IMG/VR virus record: IMGVR_UViG_3300029286_001264
Location: 1 to 27,074 of that record
DNA from: a virus
DNA length: 27,074 nucleotides
Reading direction: 5' to 3' (one strand)
The notes beneath the pieces were generated by a model. It had not been told where the DNA came from, did no database searches, and saw nothing but the letters and a program-made list of their open reading frames with translations. The position numbers were made by a program, and so were the translations under genes. Below, piece by piece: positions 1-7,681 of this stretch; within the stretch, counting starts at the first letter, position 1, and every line of letters starts with the position of its first letter.

Positions 1-954
1 AAGGATCGTGGTTTGTGTCAGGCGGCGGCATTCCAGGGTGATGAGAAGATGCCACAGGTGCTCAACTGCCTGAACTGGGATATCGCTCTGGAGCGTCCCA
101 AGAAGGAAAAGACCTGCCCCATCTGCAAGTTGAATGCGGTGGCGAGAGCGGTTCTGGCCGAGAATCCCACGGATGAAGAGAAGAAGTTCTTCGAGGCTCT
201 TCGTGCGGCCACCAGGGCGACTACCGTCCTCAAGTGGAACATCATCGACCGGGATGATCCTTTCGTTGTCATTCAGGACAATGGCAAGGAGGAGAAGGTG
301 ATTGGATTCAAGATTGCGTCGGTCGGTCCGGAAGCCGCCAATGACATCTTCGGCATCTTCAAGCAGGTCGGCTACGACATCAATGACGCTGATCGTGGAA
401 TCGACATCGAGGTCGTTCGTGACTCCAAGGGTTCGAGGACCACATACTCGGCTCGTGCGGTGATCGAGGGAACCTCACTGAAGGTGACGCCTTTCACGGC
501 GGAAGAGCGGAAGATGGGACTGCACGATCTGAAGGTTCGTTGCGGCAAGCAGGTCGATGCGGAAAGGATCGTGGACGCACTGCATGAGGATCTCCTGGAG
601 ATCATCACGGTCAACGTGCAGGAATCGGCAACGGATGATGCATCGGTTGAGGCGGCAGTGGAAGAGGCCGTCGCTGAAGTGTCCGAACCTGCTCCCGCAC
701 CTGCTTCTGCTCCTGCTCCGAAGGCGGCACCATCTGTGGTCAAGCCGGCAGTGACTCAGGCGGCACCCCAGGCACCTCGGGCGTCTACGCCTCAAACCAA
801 ACCTGCGGCTCCGGTCGCCACCAAGGTTCCTTCCTCTGTGTTGGATCGTCTCACGAAGAAGACGGCGGCACCGGCGGAAGAGCCTGTTGATGTGATCGGA
901 GACGATGGTGACGGTGACGGCATTCTCGACGGCACAGGCGCAAAAAAAAAGTAG
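1..954 (+). CDS. gp32-like single-stranded DNA binding protein, zero-frame product (5' end probably outside window)
   Basis: The product should coat single-stranded DNA during replication and recombination; RecA follows directly. The frame is open from base 1. The first in-window ATG is at 49, but a cysteine before it (CQAAAF) suggests the true start lies upstream. Visible features are a CPIC knuckle after a preceding cysteine, a core with the NIIDRDDPFVVIQ strand, and the GIDIEVVRD...TTYSARAV pattern that I associate with phage gp32-like SSBs. An Ala/Pro-rich linker (about 660-830) and an acidic Asp/Gly stretch (about 885-935) follow, as expected of the flexible tail of an SSB. The frame ends at TAG 952-954, immediately after a run of nine A. 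The family call rests on motif memory, not on an alignment. A T7 gp2.5-like or unrelated zinc protein is less likely. Confidence 0.72.
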   Translation, partial: KDRGLCQAAAFQGDEKMPQVLNCLNWDIALERPKKEKTCPICKLNAVARAVLAENPTDEEKKFFEALRAATRATTVLKWNIIDRDDPFVVIQDNGKEEKVIGFKIASVGPEAANDIFGIFKQVGYDINDADRGIDIEVVRDSKGSRTTYSARAVIEGTSLKVTPFTAEERKMGLHDLKVRCGKQVDAERIVDALHEDLLEIITVNVQESATDDASVEAAVEEAVAEVSEPAPAPASAPAPKAAPSVVKPAVTQAAPQAPRASTPQTKPAAPVATKVPSSVLDRLTKKTAAPAEEPVDVIGDDGDGDGILDGTGAKKK

Positions 955-1015
955 TCGCTGAAAGCAGTGCAGTTCCGGAAATCACGGAAACTGCATCTTC
1001 AGACGATGCGACTAC
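942..1015 (+). promoter_or_regulatory. Candidate programmed -1 ribosomal frameshift signal in the SSB gene
   Basis: Nine A occupy 942-950, followed by G 951. In the zero frame this reads GCA AAA AAA AAG TAG, so A AAA AAG, the heptamer used by E. coli dnaX, sits directly before the stop. Downstream, GTAGTCGC 951-958 is exactly complementary to GCGACTAC 1008-1015. Nested inside, GCAGTTCCG 969-977 pairs with CGG 985-987 plus AACTGC 989-994, with one bulged A. The outer stem starts closer to the slip site than the usual 5-8 bases, so the ribosome would have to open part of it. Confidence 0.62.
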
Positions 1016-1154
1016 GAAGGACGAGGTCATTGATCCCGCAAACATACGTCCAGAGGAGTTCGTGTGTTTCGGGACTATCGATCCGAGTCATTCCGAGTGC
1101 CAGCAGTGTCAGTTCAAGGAAAAATGTCTCGCCAAGAGTGGGCGAGTGAATTGA
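951..1154 (+). CDS. Minus-one frame extension of the SSB: linker plus four-cysteine C-terminal motif
   Basis: If the ribosome slips back one base on the A run, reading continues from GTA 951 to TGA 1152-1154 and adds 67 residues. The first ~40 are acidic and Ser/Thr rich, like a continuation of the upstream linker. The end carries a compact cysteine motif, C-x10-C-x2-C-x5-C (CFGTIDPSHSECQQC then QFKEKC). I recall similar CFG...C..C....C tails on other phage SSB-like proteins. No start codon or ribosome binding site suits an independent gene here, and the composition matches the upstream protein, so I read this as the natural C-terminus of the long form. A single missing A in the assembly (nine instead of ten) would equally make one uninterrupted gene. 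Confidence 0.72.
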   Translation, partial: VVAESSAVPEITETASSDDATTKDEVIDPANIRPEEFVCFGTIDPSHSECQQCQFKEKCLAKSGRVN

Positions 1155-1190
1155 AACCAGACACAATGTGCCAACAGGGCAGATAACTAA

Positions 1191-1232
1191 GAGGGGGAGA
1201 GGTTGGGCGACTAGCCTTCTCCCCCCTGTTTT
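1191..1232 (+). terminator. Intrinsic terminator between the SSB and recA genes
   Basis: GGGGGAGAGG (from 1193) pairs with CCTTCTCCCCC (from 1215) with one bulged T. The loop is about 12 bases, and a short U-rich tail (TGTTTTC) follows. It lies after the -1 frame stop at 1154 and before the recA ribosome binding site, so it would limit SSB transcripts from running into recA. Confidence 0.72.
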
Positions 1233-1247
1233 CATTCCGGAGGATTT

Positions 1248-2384
1248 ATGGCCAAGACCAAGGATACACAAGCAGAACGAGAAGAACGGTTGAGCAAAAT
1301 CTGTGGAGCCATCAACAAGAGCGCATTCGGTGGGGAAAACAAGGATGCGGTTACGTGGCTGGGATCACGGGACGCCATCGACATCGAACGGTTTTCAACA
1401 GGTGATGTCGGGTTTGATGATGCCCTGGGTGGTGGATATCCCAAGGGAAGATTCGTCGAGATCTATGGTCCGGAGTCTGGTGGTAAGACGACGGCAATTC
1501 TGCATGCGATTGCGGAACACCAGAAGAAGTATCCCAATGAGGACTGCGCACTCATTGATACGGAATTCTCGTTCGACGAGTCGTATGCTGTCAAGTTGGG
1601 GGTGGACACCAAGTACCTCATCGTGCATCAGCCGGATTCTGGCGAACAGGCGTTGAACATCCTCAAGTTGCTCATCCAGAACGGAGTGATGTGCATTGTG
1701 GTGGACTCGGTGGCTGCCTTGACCACGAAGGCGGAGTTGGAAGGAGATATTGGAGACACGCATGTCGGAGAACAGGCTCGTCTGATGTCTCAGGCTCTTC
1801 GTCAACTGGCGGCAGAAGCCGGGAAGAGGCTGGCTACGGTGTTCTGGACAAATCAGATTCGAGAGAAGATCGGAATCATGTACGGTGACAAGACGACGAC
1901 ACCGGCAGGTCGGGCCTTGCGTCATTACGCATCGATTCGCATTCACATCCGTGCCATTGGGAAGGTCAAGGAGAAGGTTGGTGGCGTGGACGTGATCGTG
2001 TCGTCCAGAAACAAGATCGATGTGAAGAAGAACAAGACAGCGCCGCCATTCAGGACGGCCGAGTTCTGCATCTCGTTCGGTCATGGCATCGATACGCTTG
2101 CGGGGATTCTGGACATGGCCATTGCGATGGAGATCGTCAAAAAGCGTGGTGCATGGTTTGCGTATGGTTCCGAACAGATCGGACAAGGTCGGGCCATCTC
2201 TTTGGATTTCTTGCGGAAGAATCCAGACGTGGTTAAGAAGATATCCGACGACATTACGAAGGCGAAGGAAGCCGGAGTGAAGGCGAAGATCGCCGCTGAT
2301 GTCGAGGTTCAAGACCCGAATGCAGGGGCGGACCCGGATGCGGTGGATACTCCGGAAGAAGGGGCAGAGGTTGCGGATGCATAG
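1248..2384 (+). CDS. recA: RecA-family recombinase
   Basis: This ATP-dependent strand-exchange protein works on SSB-coated DNA in recombination-dependent replication and repair. The start ATG 1248 follows GGAGG at a good distance. The product is 378 residues, a normal bacterial RecA length. It carries Walker A GPESGGKTT (about 74-82), ALIDTEFSFDE (RecA usually has IDAEHALD), QPDSGEQAL, Walker B region CIVVDSVAAL, the KAELEGDIGD stretch, LMSQALRQLA, and NQIREKIGIMYGDKTTTPAGRAL (loop 2). These match bacterial RecA better than T4 UvsX. The C-terminus is acidic, as in cellular RecA. It overlaps the exonuclease start by 8 bases, so the two are probably co-translated. Confidence 0.95.
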   Translation: MAKTKDTQAEREERLSKICGAINKSAFGGENKDAVTWLGSRDAIDIERFSTGDVGFDDALGGGYPKGRFVEIYGPESGGKTTAILHAIAEHQKKYPNEDCALIDTEFSFDESYAVKLGVDTKYLIVHQPDSGEQALNILKLLIQNGVMCIVVDSVAALTTKAELEGDIGDTHVGEQARLMSQALRQLAAEAGKRLATVFWTNQIREKIGIMYGDKTTTPAGRALRHYASIRIHIRAIGKVKEKVGGVDVIVSSRNKIDVKKNKTAPPFRTAEFCISFGHGIDTLAGILDMAIAMEIVKKRGAWFAYGSEQIGQGRAISLDFLRKNPDVVKKISDDITKAKEAGVKAKIAADVEVQDPNAGADPDAVDTPEEGAEVADA

Positions 2385-3297
2385 CGGCCCAAAATTGCTC
2401 CTGATCGATGGCAATAACATGAGCCATCGAGTTTTCTGGACACATCAGGACCTTCAACACAAGGGGAGGTACACGGGAGTCTTGTATGGATTCTTCAGGC
2501 AACTGATCTTTCTTCGCAAGAAGTTCCCGGAACACTTCCTGGTGGTAGCCTGGGATCGTGGCTATGCTCGTCGGAAAGCCGAATCGCTCAAGGGCGTAGC
2601 GGCGGGCATAGTCCCATCTGCCTACAAGGAGCCTCGGGAAAAGGCAAAGGAGGAAGCCGATCCAAAGAGGTTGGAGGAGTTGGAATCTCTCAACACCCAA
2701 ATGGATCAATTGAGAGATGAGGCTCTCCCGTTGATTCGGTGCTCTCAGGCCATCGTGGACGGGACAGAAGCCGACGATCTGATCTATACCTACTGCAAGT
2801 ACGCAAAGAAATGGGGCGGACAGGCGGTGGTCGTGTCGTCGGATAAGGACTTCTATCAGGTTCTGGGAATGGGACCCGAGGTGATGATTTTCGACGCCAT
2901 GAAGGATGAAACTTGGACAGCGGAACGGTTTCAGATGGAGTTCAATTTCTCGCCGACATTGTGGGTCACGGTGGGAGCCTTGATGGGAGACAAGGGAGAC
3001 AACATCTTTGGCGTGGACGGATGGGGTCCAAAGACGGCGTGCGACTATGTCCGTGAGTATGGAACAGTCGAGGCCATTTTGGCGGCGGTACAGGCCAAGG
3101 ACAAGCGATCCAAGAAGGAACAAATTCTTCTGGATAGCGTTCCCAGGGTTGAACTGGCGAGGTCGCTGAAGCAGATGGACGAGATTCCGTATGTACCGAT
3201 GCCAAGAAGTCTTCCCAAAGACCCGAAGGTTCTCTATGCGAAGTTTATCGAACTGGGGTTCATGAGTCTGCTGAGGGATGTGAGACTATTGGCATGA
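2377..3297 (+). CDS. 5'-3' exonuclease / flap endonuclease (FEN, T4 RNase H or T5 D15 type)
   Basis: The likely role is removal of RNA primers and 5' flaps during lagging-strand synthesis, or resection for recombination. The start ATG 2377 is chosen because LLLIDGNNMSHR begins right behind it and a purine-rich site (GGGGCAGAGG) precedes it. The frame stays open further upstream inside recA, but that part has no family match. The product is 306 residues. It has the acidic metal-binding motifs in family order: LIDGNN, VAWDRGYARRK, DGTEADDLIY, VVSSDKDFYQVL and MGDKGDNIFGVDGWGPKTA, the last being the helix-hairpin-helix entry. The stop overlaps the next start as ATGA. The choice between replication exonuclease and structure-specific flap nuclease cannot be made from sequence alone. 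Confidence 0.92.
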   Translation: MHSGPKLLLIDGNNMSHRVFWTHQDLQHKGRYTGVLYGFFRQLIFLRKKFPEHFLVVAWDRGYARRKAESLKGVAAGIVPSAYKEPREKAKEEADPKRLEELESLNTQMDQLRDEALPLIRCSQAIVDGTEADDLIYTYCKYAKKWGGQAVVVSSDKDFYQVLGMGPEVMIFDAMKDETWTAERFQMEFNFSPTLWVTVGALMGDKGDNIFGVDGWGPKTACDYVREYGTVEAILAAVQAKDKRSKKEQILLDSVPRVELARSLKQMDEIPYVPMPRSLPKDPKVLYAKFIELGFMSLLRDVRLLA

Positions 3298-3905
3298 GCG
3301 TTGGAACATATATCAGTTTGAGACGGAAATCATTGATTGTTCCGGAAGGATTCAACTACAACATCAACAAGGCAGAGTCTAATCCGGAATTATTTGAGGA
3401 GTTTGTCGGATCAGTTCTTGAAAACGACAGTCTTCCTGCGGTAATATGGGAGCCGTTTGCTGGACATACGGGCAGGAGCAAGAATCAGGATTTCGCACAC
3501 GGGATCGGTCTAACCTTGATCTCATTCGATCTGATGCCTTGTGATGAAAGGGTGAGGAAAGAAGATTCGACGGTCACGGGGCCAGGGGGAATAGTCGGTG
3601 GTGTATTCTTTCATCCGCCGTACTTCGGTACAGCGCCACTATCGGAGGATGATCGGGACTTGTCATTGATCCGTGAATGGAATGCGTACGTTGAGGCATT
3701 GCAGAAGACGGTTCGGATTGCAAGTTTGGTGACGATGGATGGTGGATTGGTTTGTGCGGTTGGAAGGGACTACTGGCATGGATGGGATAGAATTCGGCTG
3801 GATCGGGAATACTTGAGGTTGTTCGAGGGGGATCATTTTGTGATAGAAGCGGTGATGGAAAGCGAGCCGGACGTGGCTATGATTTTCAGGAAGGTGGGAT
3901 CGTGA
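3294..3905 (+). CDS. DNA methyltransferase-like protein (N6-adenine/N4-cytosine type)
   Basis: The product is 203 residues. WEPFAGHTGRS (about 52-62) resembles the S-adenosylmethionine binding motif I, LISFDLMPCD resembles the following acidic strand, and FFHPPYFG (about 106-112) resembles catalytic motif IV, here HPPY instead of the usual DPPY. A DLS segment and a late VCAVGRDYW segment fit a small amino-methyltransferase without an obvious target-recognition domain. Such enzymes in phages usually modify their own DNA against host restriction. The gene starts in an ATGA overlap with the exonuclease and is coupled by GTGA to the kinase-like gene. The first Asp of motif IV is replaced by His, so an orphan, altered or RNA-directed activity remains possible. 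Confidence 0.62.
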   Translation: MSVGTYISLRRKSLIVPEGFNYNINKAESNPELFEEFVGSVLENDSLPAVIWEPFAGHTGRSKNQDFAHGIGLTLISFDLMPCDERVRKEDSTVTGPGGIVGGVFFHPPYFGTAPLSEDDRDLSLIREWNAYVEALQKTVRIASLVTMDGGLVCAVGRDYWHGWDRIRLDREYLRLFEGDHFVIEAVMESEPDVAMIFRKVGS

Positions 3906-4489
3906 AAAACATCAGAATCGGAATCGTGGGATGTGCCGGTACTGGTAAGTCATCAGTGGCCGAAGTCATTTCGGCTAGGTTGGGTATTCCCAATCTGAAG
4001 TCCAGGGCGATCACCGAGGACATTCTTCGTAGAGATGGATACGATTACGGTTCTGGGATTCAGATCGAGAGATTCCTGGCGAACACGGGGAGACAGAACG
4101 AGATCCTTCGGAGAACCATCGAGCAACAGGCGGTGCAGGACTTCGTGACGGATCGGACCGTGGTGGATTTGGCGGCGTATGCGGTCTGTGAGATGCATCA
4201 TTCAGACCCAATGGCTTTGAGACGGATTATCGCTACTTGTCGTAAGAATGTCTCAGTTTACACACATCTGGTGGTGTGCCCATGGAGAGATGTTCAGGTC
4301 GCAGACACGGGGAAAAGGACTTTGAACCCATGGTATCAGTATCTTATTCACATCACGGAACTCGGAATCTTGCAGGAGTGGGGATGTGAGTACGTGATTT
4401 TGAATACAGACGACCGGGATGGCAGGATGGTGGAGTTAGCGGCCATGTTCTCGGAAGAGGACATTCGGGTTAAACTGATCCATCGGTAG
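3902..4489 (+). CDS. P-loop NTPase, nucleoside/nucleotide kinase-like (NadR or AAA_28 type)
   Basis: The product is 195 residues and starts at GTG 3902 in a GTGA overlap with the methyltransferase stop. The N-terminal IRIGIVGCAGTGKSSVA holds Walker A (GCAGTGKSS, 10-18) directly behind strand 1. TDRTVVDLAAYA in the middle is the D-R-x-x-x-D-x-x-A-Y pattern I know from NadR-like and AAA_28 kinases. An arginine-containing LVVCPW segment and VILNTDDRDGRMVELA complete a kinase-like fold. The phage role is likely nucleotide salvage or NAD metabolism, but the substrate cannot be read from the sequence. Transcription probably ends or is re-initiated here, because the next module starts behind an AATTCTTTGATATT element only five bases after the stop. 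Confidence 0.66.
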   Translation: MKNIRIGIVGCAGTGKSSVAEVISARLGIPNLKSRAITEDILRRDGYDYGSGIQIERFLANTGRQNEILRRTIEQQAVQDFVTDRTVVDLAAYAVCEMHHSDPMALRRIIATCRKNVSVYTHLVVCPWRDVQVADTGKRTLNPWYQYLIHITELGILQEWGCEYVILNTDDRDGRMVELAAMFSEEDIRVKLIHR

Positions 4490-4493
4490 TCAT

Positions 4494-4507
4494 AATTCTT
4501 TGATATT
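4494..4507 (+). promoter_or_regulatory. AATTCTTTGATATT element, copy 1, with hairpin
   Basis: The 14-base sequence is identical to copies at 10302 and 17040. Ten bases later a perfect small hairpin, GGGTAG-GGG-CTACCC (4516-4530), covers the conserved GTAGG, and a GAGGAG ribosome binding site and ATG 4544 follow. I read it as a promoter or early mRNA element for the next two genes. No conserved -35 box is visible upstream of the three copies. Confidence 0.55.
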
Positions 4508-4543
4508 TGGCTCTTGGGTAGGGGCTACCCTGAGGAGAGTGCC

Positions 4544-4804
4544 ATGTATCGAAAGAATGTCACAGACAAGCAACAAGCCGATATCGAACAGATGGCAGAT
4601 CATTCCGCTGAACGTTTTGCCTGGTTTGACGGGAAGGCTATTCAGACTGGCTTGACGAAGTCTATCCCTGCGTTAGACCTTCAGGGGCAAGGCAATACTG
4701 GCGGCGTCACCACCAGTTCAAAGCGGGCGATTCCTGGCAGTGGTTCCGTTGTCGGATCACACAACGACAAACCTGCAACGTTTGAGACTCCTGGTAAGTC
4801 ATGA
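4544..4804 (+). CDS. Small unknown protein
   Basis: The product is 86 residues and I do not recognise it. ATG 4544 is preferred over the in-frame TTG at 4514 because CTGAGGAGAG sits 6-8 bases before it and because 4516-4530 forms a hairpin. The first half (KQQADIEQMADHSAERFAWF) is charged and looks helical. The second half is Gly/Ser/Thr rich and low in structure (GGVTTSSKR, GSGSVVGS). There is no signal peptide or membrane segment. The stop overlaps the next start as ATGA, so it is made together with the membrane protein downstream. Together they form a two-gene unit between two replication or repair genes, driven by its own element. Confidence 0.7.
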   Translation: MYRKNVTDKQQADIEQMADHSAERFAWFDGKAIQTGLTKSIPALDLQGQGNTGGVTTSSKRAIPGSGSVVGSHNDKPATFETPGKS

Positions 4805-5565
4805 ATCGTGTTGCTATGGCTGATAGGATCGTGGTGTCCTCTCAGGTTCTAGGCGGATTGCATCCATCTCAGATCCTGTTTGGTCATTATGATCATCTCA
4901 TGCGTGTTTCCAAGGTTGCTGGACAGTCCTATCTGGCGATGGAATATCGGAAAGCAAGAGATGAGATCGCCGGCGTGAATGAAGGATTCTTCTTCAATTT
5001 GGCATTTGCATCCGGGAAGACTATCGAGAGCATCATTCTGATGTTCAAGGATTCTCGCATTGTCAAGATGTTCAAGTTGGTGGGATGGAGTTTGGCTGGC
5101 CTTTGGAAGATGTTGAAAGTCGGGCATGGGGCCTATCGTTCACTTTATCGTGCGATTGCTGAATATGCCGACAAATCCAGGGTTGGAAAGTGGACGGAGG
5201 AGGAGTTGACGAAGTTGGACGATTTTCTTCGAGATCATCCGAATGTGAAGAGGATTGGTGGAGTCGTGCTCGGGGCAATGTTGTTGTATATGTGGTATAA
5301 CGAGGCATTTATCGGTGATCCAGATTTCGATTTTGACCTCTCTGAGGTTCTGGCGGCATTCTCTGGATCATTCTCTTTGGCTGATATCTTCTCTGGTGCG
5401 GAAGGATTCAAGTTGCTGGCGGCGTTTGCCGTTGGTATGGCAACGGGCCTATCCTTCCCGTGGCCAGGACCATCAACTATTCATTTTGCGATTGCAATCG
5501 TGTCAACGATAGCCAAGAAGATTGGTCATGTACTGAAGACTGGACCCGTACCGGAACCAACATAA
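4801..5565 (+). CDS. Unknown membrane-associated protein
   Basis: The product is 254 residues and no family is recognised. ATG 4801 overlaps the preceding TGA. The N-terminal half is helical and mixed (SQILFGHYDHLMR, MFKLVGWSLAGLWKML). The C-terminal half contains likely membrane segments: GGVVLGAMLLYMWY, LLAAFAVGMATGLSF and TIHFAIAIVSTIAKKIG, separated by an acidic stretch (GDPDFDFDLSE). The tail is Pro-rich. Without homologues, a role in lysis, exclusion or membrane anchoring is only guesswork. It is translated with the small protein before it, and the next gene has its own -10 box, so this pair looks like an independently acquired module. Confidence 0.68.
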   Translation: MNRVAMADRIVVSSQVLGGLHPSQILFGHYDHLMRVSKVAGQSYLAMEYRKARDEIAGVNEGFFFNLAFASGKTIESIILMFKDSRIVKMFKLVGWSLAGLWKMLKVGHGAYRSLYRAIAEYADKSRVGKWTEEELTKLDDFLRDHPNVKRIGGVVLGAMLLYMWYNEAFIGDPDFDFDLSEVLAAFSGSFSLADIFSGAEGFKLLAAFAVGMATGLSFPWPGPSTIHFAIAIVSTIAKKIGHVLKTGPVPEPT

Positions 5566-5601
5566 AGAGAAGATTTTTCCTCAGAATCCATTCCGGGTGG
5601 G

Positions 5602-5607
5602 TATAAT
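5602..5607 (+). promoter_or_regulatory. Candidate -10 box (TATAAT) for the SbcD-like gene
   Basis: GGGTGGGTATAATGAAAC holds a consensus -10 with an upstream TGGG. The start ATG 5613 lies only five bases behind it, so transcription would begin at or next to the start codon. No clear -35 is visible at 16-18 bases upstream. Confidence 0.45.
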
Positions 5608-5612
5608 GAAAC

Positions 5613-6536
5613 ATGACACGATTCCTGCATTTCACGGATCAACATCTGGCCGGGGAGAATCCTCGGCATCGGATTGATGATTTCCCTCGTGCTCTCATTG
5701 AGAAACAGCGGGAAGTCTATGCCATCGCTGAGGAGATGGGATGTGACTTTGTGACCTTTGGTGGGGACTGGTTTAACTACTATCGGATCTTCAATTACGA
5801 GATCATCGCCGACTCCATGGATATCGTTTGTGGGTCAAAACTTCAGACCTATGCTGTTGTCGGAGAACATGACATCTATGGACACAACCTGGGAACGTAT
5901 CCGTCATCCACTTTGGCTTTCTTTGTCAGGAGATGTGGGCGGATGACCATCCTCTGGGAACCAATAGAGGTGGCAGGAGTGGTTCTTCATGGGAAGCACG
6001 AGCCGGATAAAATGTCGGAGGTGTTGGAGAGGCCACTGAATGCAGACAAAGTCAATATCATGGTTTGTCACGAGTTAATCACCTGTACGGCGGCACCCTT
6101 TGAGATGATTAACACAAACACCCTCCACAACACGGGGTATGACCTGATAGTATCTGGTGATCTTCATGACGGATATCCGACTCACGTGGTTGACAACACC
6201 TGGTTTTGCAATCCTGGCAGTTTGGCCAGGAGATCGACGGCTGATGCTCATCGATGGCCGCAGGTTGCCATCATCACCATTGAAAAGGGACAGCCACCTC
6301 AAATCGAGATTCGCAAGTTGAAGTGTGGCCGGGCTGGCTCGGAAGTGTTTGGAGAGAGTATCGCCGAAGTGGCCAAGGATGGTGATGGTGGGCAGTCAGC
6401 GTTTACGACGGAACTTCTCCAGTTTGAGGCGGAAGCCACGGATGTTCATGATCTAGTACAGAAGGCTGGGAAAAAGGCTGGCTTGCGTCCGGCGACTCTG
6501 GATTATCTAGCCTCGAAGCGTACGGTTTCGAGTTAG
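5613..6536 (+). CDS. SbcD/Mre11-type metallophosphoesterase nuclease (T4 gp47-like)
   Basis: The product is 307 residues. The calcineurin-like phosphoesterase motifs appear in order: HFTDQHLAG (D9, H11), TFGGDWFN (D52), VVGEHDIYG (usually GNHD, here GEHD, 84-87), IMVCHE, and VSGDLHDG (usually GHxH, here GDLH). This is the nuclease half of an SbcCD, Mre11-Rad50 or gp46/gp47 complex that processes DNA ends and supports recombination, in line with recA nearby. The partner ATPase (SbcC/gp46) is not in this window. The substitutions in GEHD and GDLH change residues around the metal site, so activity may be altered. No strong ribosome binding site precedes the ATG, which fits the suspected leaderless transcript. 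Confidence 0.82.
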   Translation: MTRFLHFTDQHLAGENPRHRIDDFPRALIEKQREVYAIAEEMGCDFVTFGGDWFNYYRIFNYEIIADSMDIVCGSKLQTYAVVGEHDIYGHNLGTYPSSTLAFFVRRCGRMTILWEPIEVAGVVLHGKHEPDKMSEVLERPLNADKVNIMVCHELITCTAAPFEMINTNTLHNTGYDLIVSGDLHDGYPTHVVDNTWFCNPGSLARRSTADAHRWPQVAIITIEKGQPPQIEIRKLKCGRAGSEVFGESIAEVAKDGDGGQSAFTTELLQFEAEATDVHDLVQKAGKKAGLRPATLDYLASKRTVSS

Positions 6537-6550
6537 CGGAGGCTGGGAAT

Positions 6551-7681
6551 ATGAATGACGAACATGGCAATGCATTGTTGGTCGAGGATGACGAATTCCA
6601 CGGACTTGGTGACGATCTGCTCGGGAAGGAAGTTCCCCCGGATTTCGTGGCAATTCTGAAGAAAGGTCCACGGATCAAGAAGACGCTTCGTCAGAAGGCA
6701 CTTCGAGTAATGCTCAGGCGGTCGGGAATGGTTAAACCACCGCTGATTGAAAGAGTTCTGGAAGGTAAGACAGGGCCTCGCATTGCCATCTCCGAGATCG
6801 GGTTTTTGTCCAGTGATAAGCAATCTGATCCTCTTCTGGCAGAACTGGCACAAGAGTGTCAAGTCGGGAACAGACTCAATCGAGATGAGATCGTCAAGAA
6901 TCGGGTGTTGGTCGTCGGGACTGAGATTTTCAAGGCTCAGAAGATGTGGACTCCCATTCATGTACACAAGGATCTCATGGATGGTCGGTATGAGTGCGTC
7001 AGTGGACGGCATCGGTTGGCATTTCTGGCCATTGTCTATGGGACGAATCTGGAAGTCCCGGTATATCTGGAGCATTTGACGTTGAAGGCCGCCAGGGAGG
7101 CTACAGCGGTCGCCAATGACTCTCGCCCTGTCAAGGCATTGGAGAGGGCTTCATATGCGATTCTGAGGGCTGTAGGAGGGGATTCTGCGGCAGACCAGGA
7201 CAAACTCTATGCACGGTTGGCCAACCTCAAACCAAACATCGGGAAATACTGCGTTTACAGCGTCATTGAGCGTGGATATCCTGCCAAGTTGAACTTCAAA
7301 CTCTCCGAGAGGTCTTCTCGGCCAGACGGAGGCATCGTGACGGTCAGCAATATCGAGGTTTTCTGGGGAGAAGCACTTCTCTGGTCCAAGGAGATGAGCC
7401 GGAAGGATTTCGATGATGGGTTGAAGGAATCTGTTGTGTTCCTGAATGCTTTCGTATCGGCAATCAAGAAGATGCCTGGATTTGACCCGGATCAGCATTT
7501 GACGGCGAATGTGTTGGCGGCGGTTGGTAGGTACGATCAGACCTACAAGAACATCACGGGACGGAACGCCATCTTGATCTGTGAGACCTTGGCGAAAGCG
7601 GTAGTCGGGATGGGACAGACGGCCAAGAAGCAGCAGGGTGAGATTTACAATTCGATTGCTGGGTGTTTGGCACAGGCATGA
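6551..7681 (+). CDS. ParB/sulfiredoxin-fold protein
   Basis: The product is 376 residues. The key motif is YECVSGRHRLAFLAIVYG (about 148-165), the G-x-H/R-R box of ParB N-terminal and sulfiredoxin-fold domains, preceded by a region that would hold the ParB-fold strand (WTPIHVHKDLMDGR). The N-terminal 70 residues are charged and the C-terminal 200 are mostly helical without an obvious helix-turn-helix. Phage ParB-like proteins include partition proteins, nucleases and DNA-modification cofactors, so the exact role is open. It lies between the repair nuclease and the polymerase, and its stop overlaps the next start as ATGA. Confidence 0.66.
   Translation: MNDEHGNALLVEDDEFHGLGDDLLGKEVPPDFVAILKKGPRIKKTLRQKALRVMLRRSGMVKPPLIERVLEGKTGPRIAISEIGFLSSDKQSDPLLAELAQECQVGNRLNRDEIVKNRVLVVGTEIFKAQKMWTPIHVHKDLMDGRYECVSGRHRLAFLAIVYGTNLEVPVYLEHLTLKAAREATAVANDSRPVKALERASYAILRAVGGDSAADQDKLYARLANLKPNIGKYCVYSVIERGYPAKLNFKLSERSSRPDGGIVTVSNIEVFWGEALLWSKEMSRKDFDDGLKESVVFLNAFVSAIKKMPGFDPDQHLTANVLAAVGRYDQTYKNITGRNAILICETLAKAVVGMGQTAKKQQGEIYNSIAGCLAQA

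Noticed and set aside
967-1149. Independent 60-residue gene after the SSB
   Set aside because: This frame has no ribosome binding site and a basic, Arg-rich composition unlike its neighbours; the -1 frame extension of the SSB explains the stretch much better.
1395-2420. Long minus-strand frame opposite recA (341 codons) and similar minus-strand frames elsewhere
   Set aside because: They mirror well-supported + strand genes, lack ribosome binding sites and known motifs, and arise from codon bias.
3187-3197. TTCCGTATG inside the exonuclease gene as a further promoter repeat
   Set aside because: No TAATGT at the constant 23-base offset, and it is within coding sequence.
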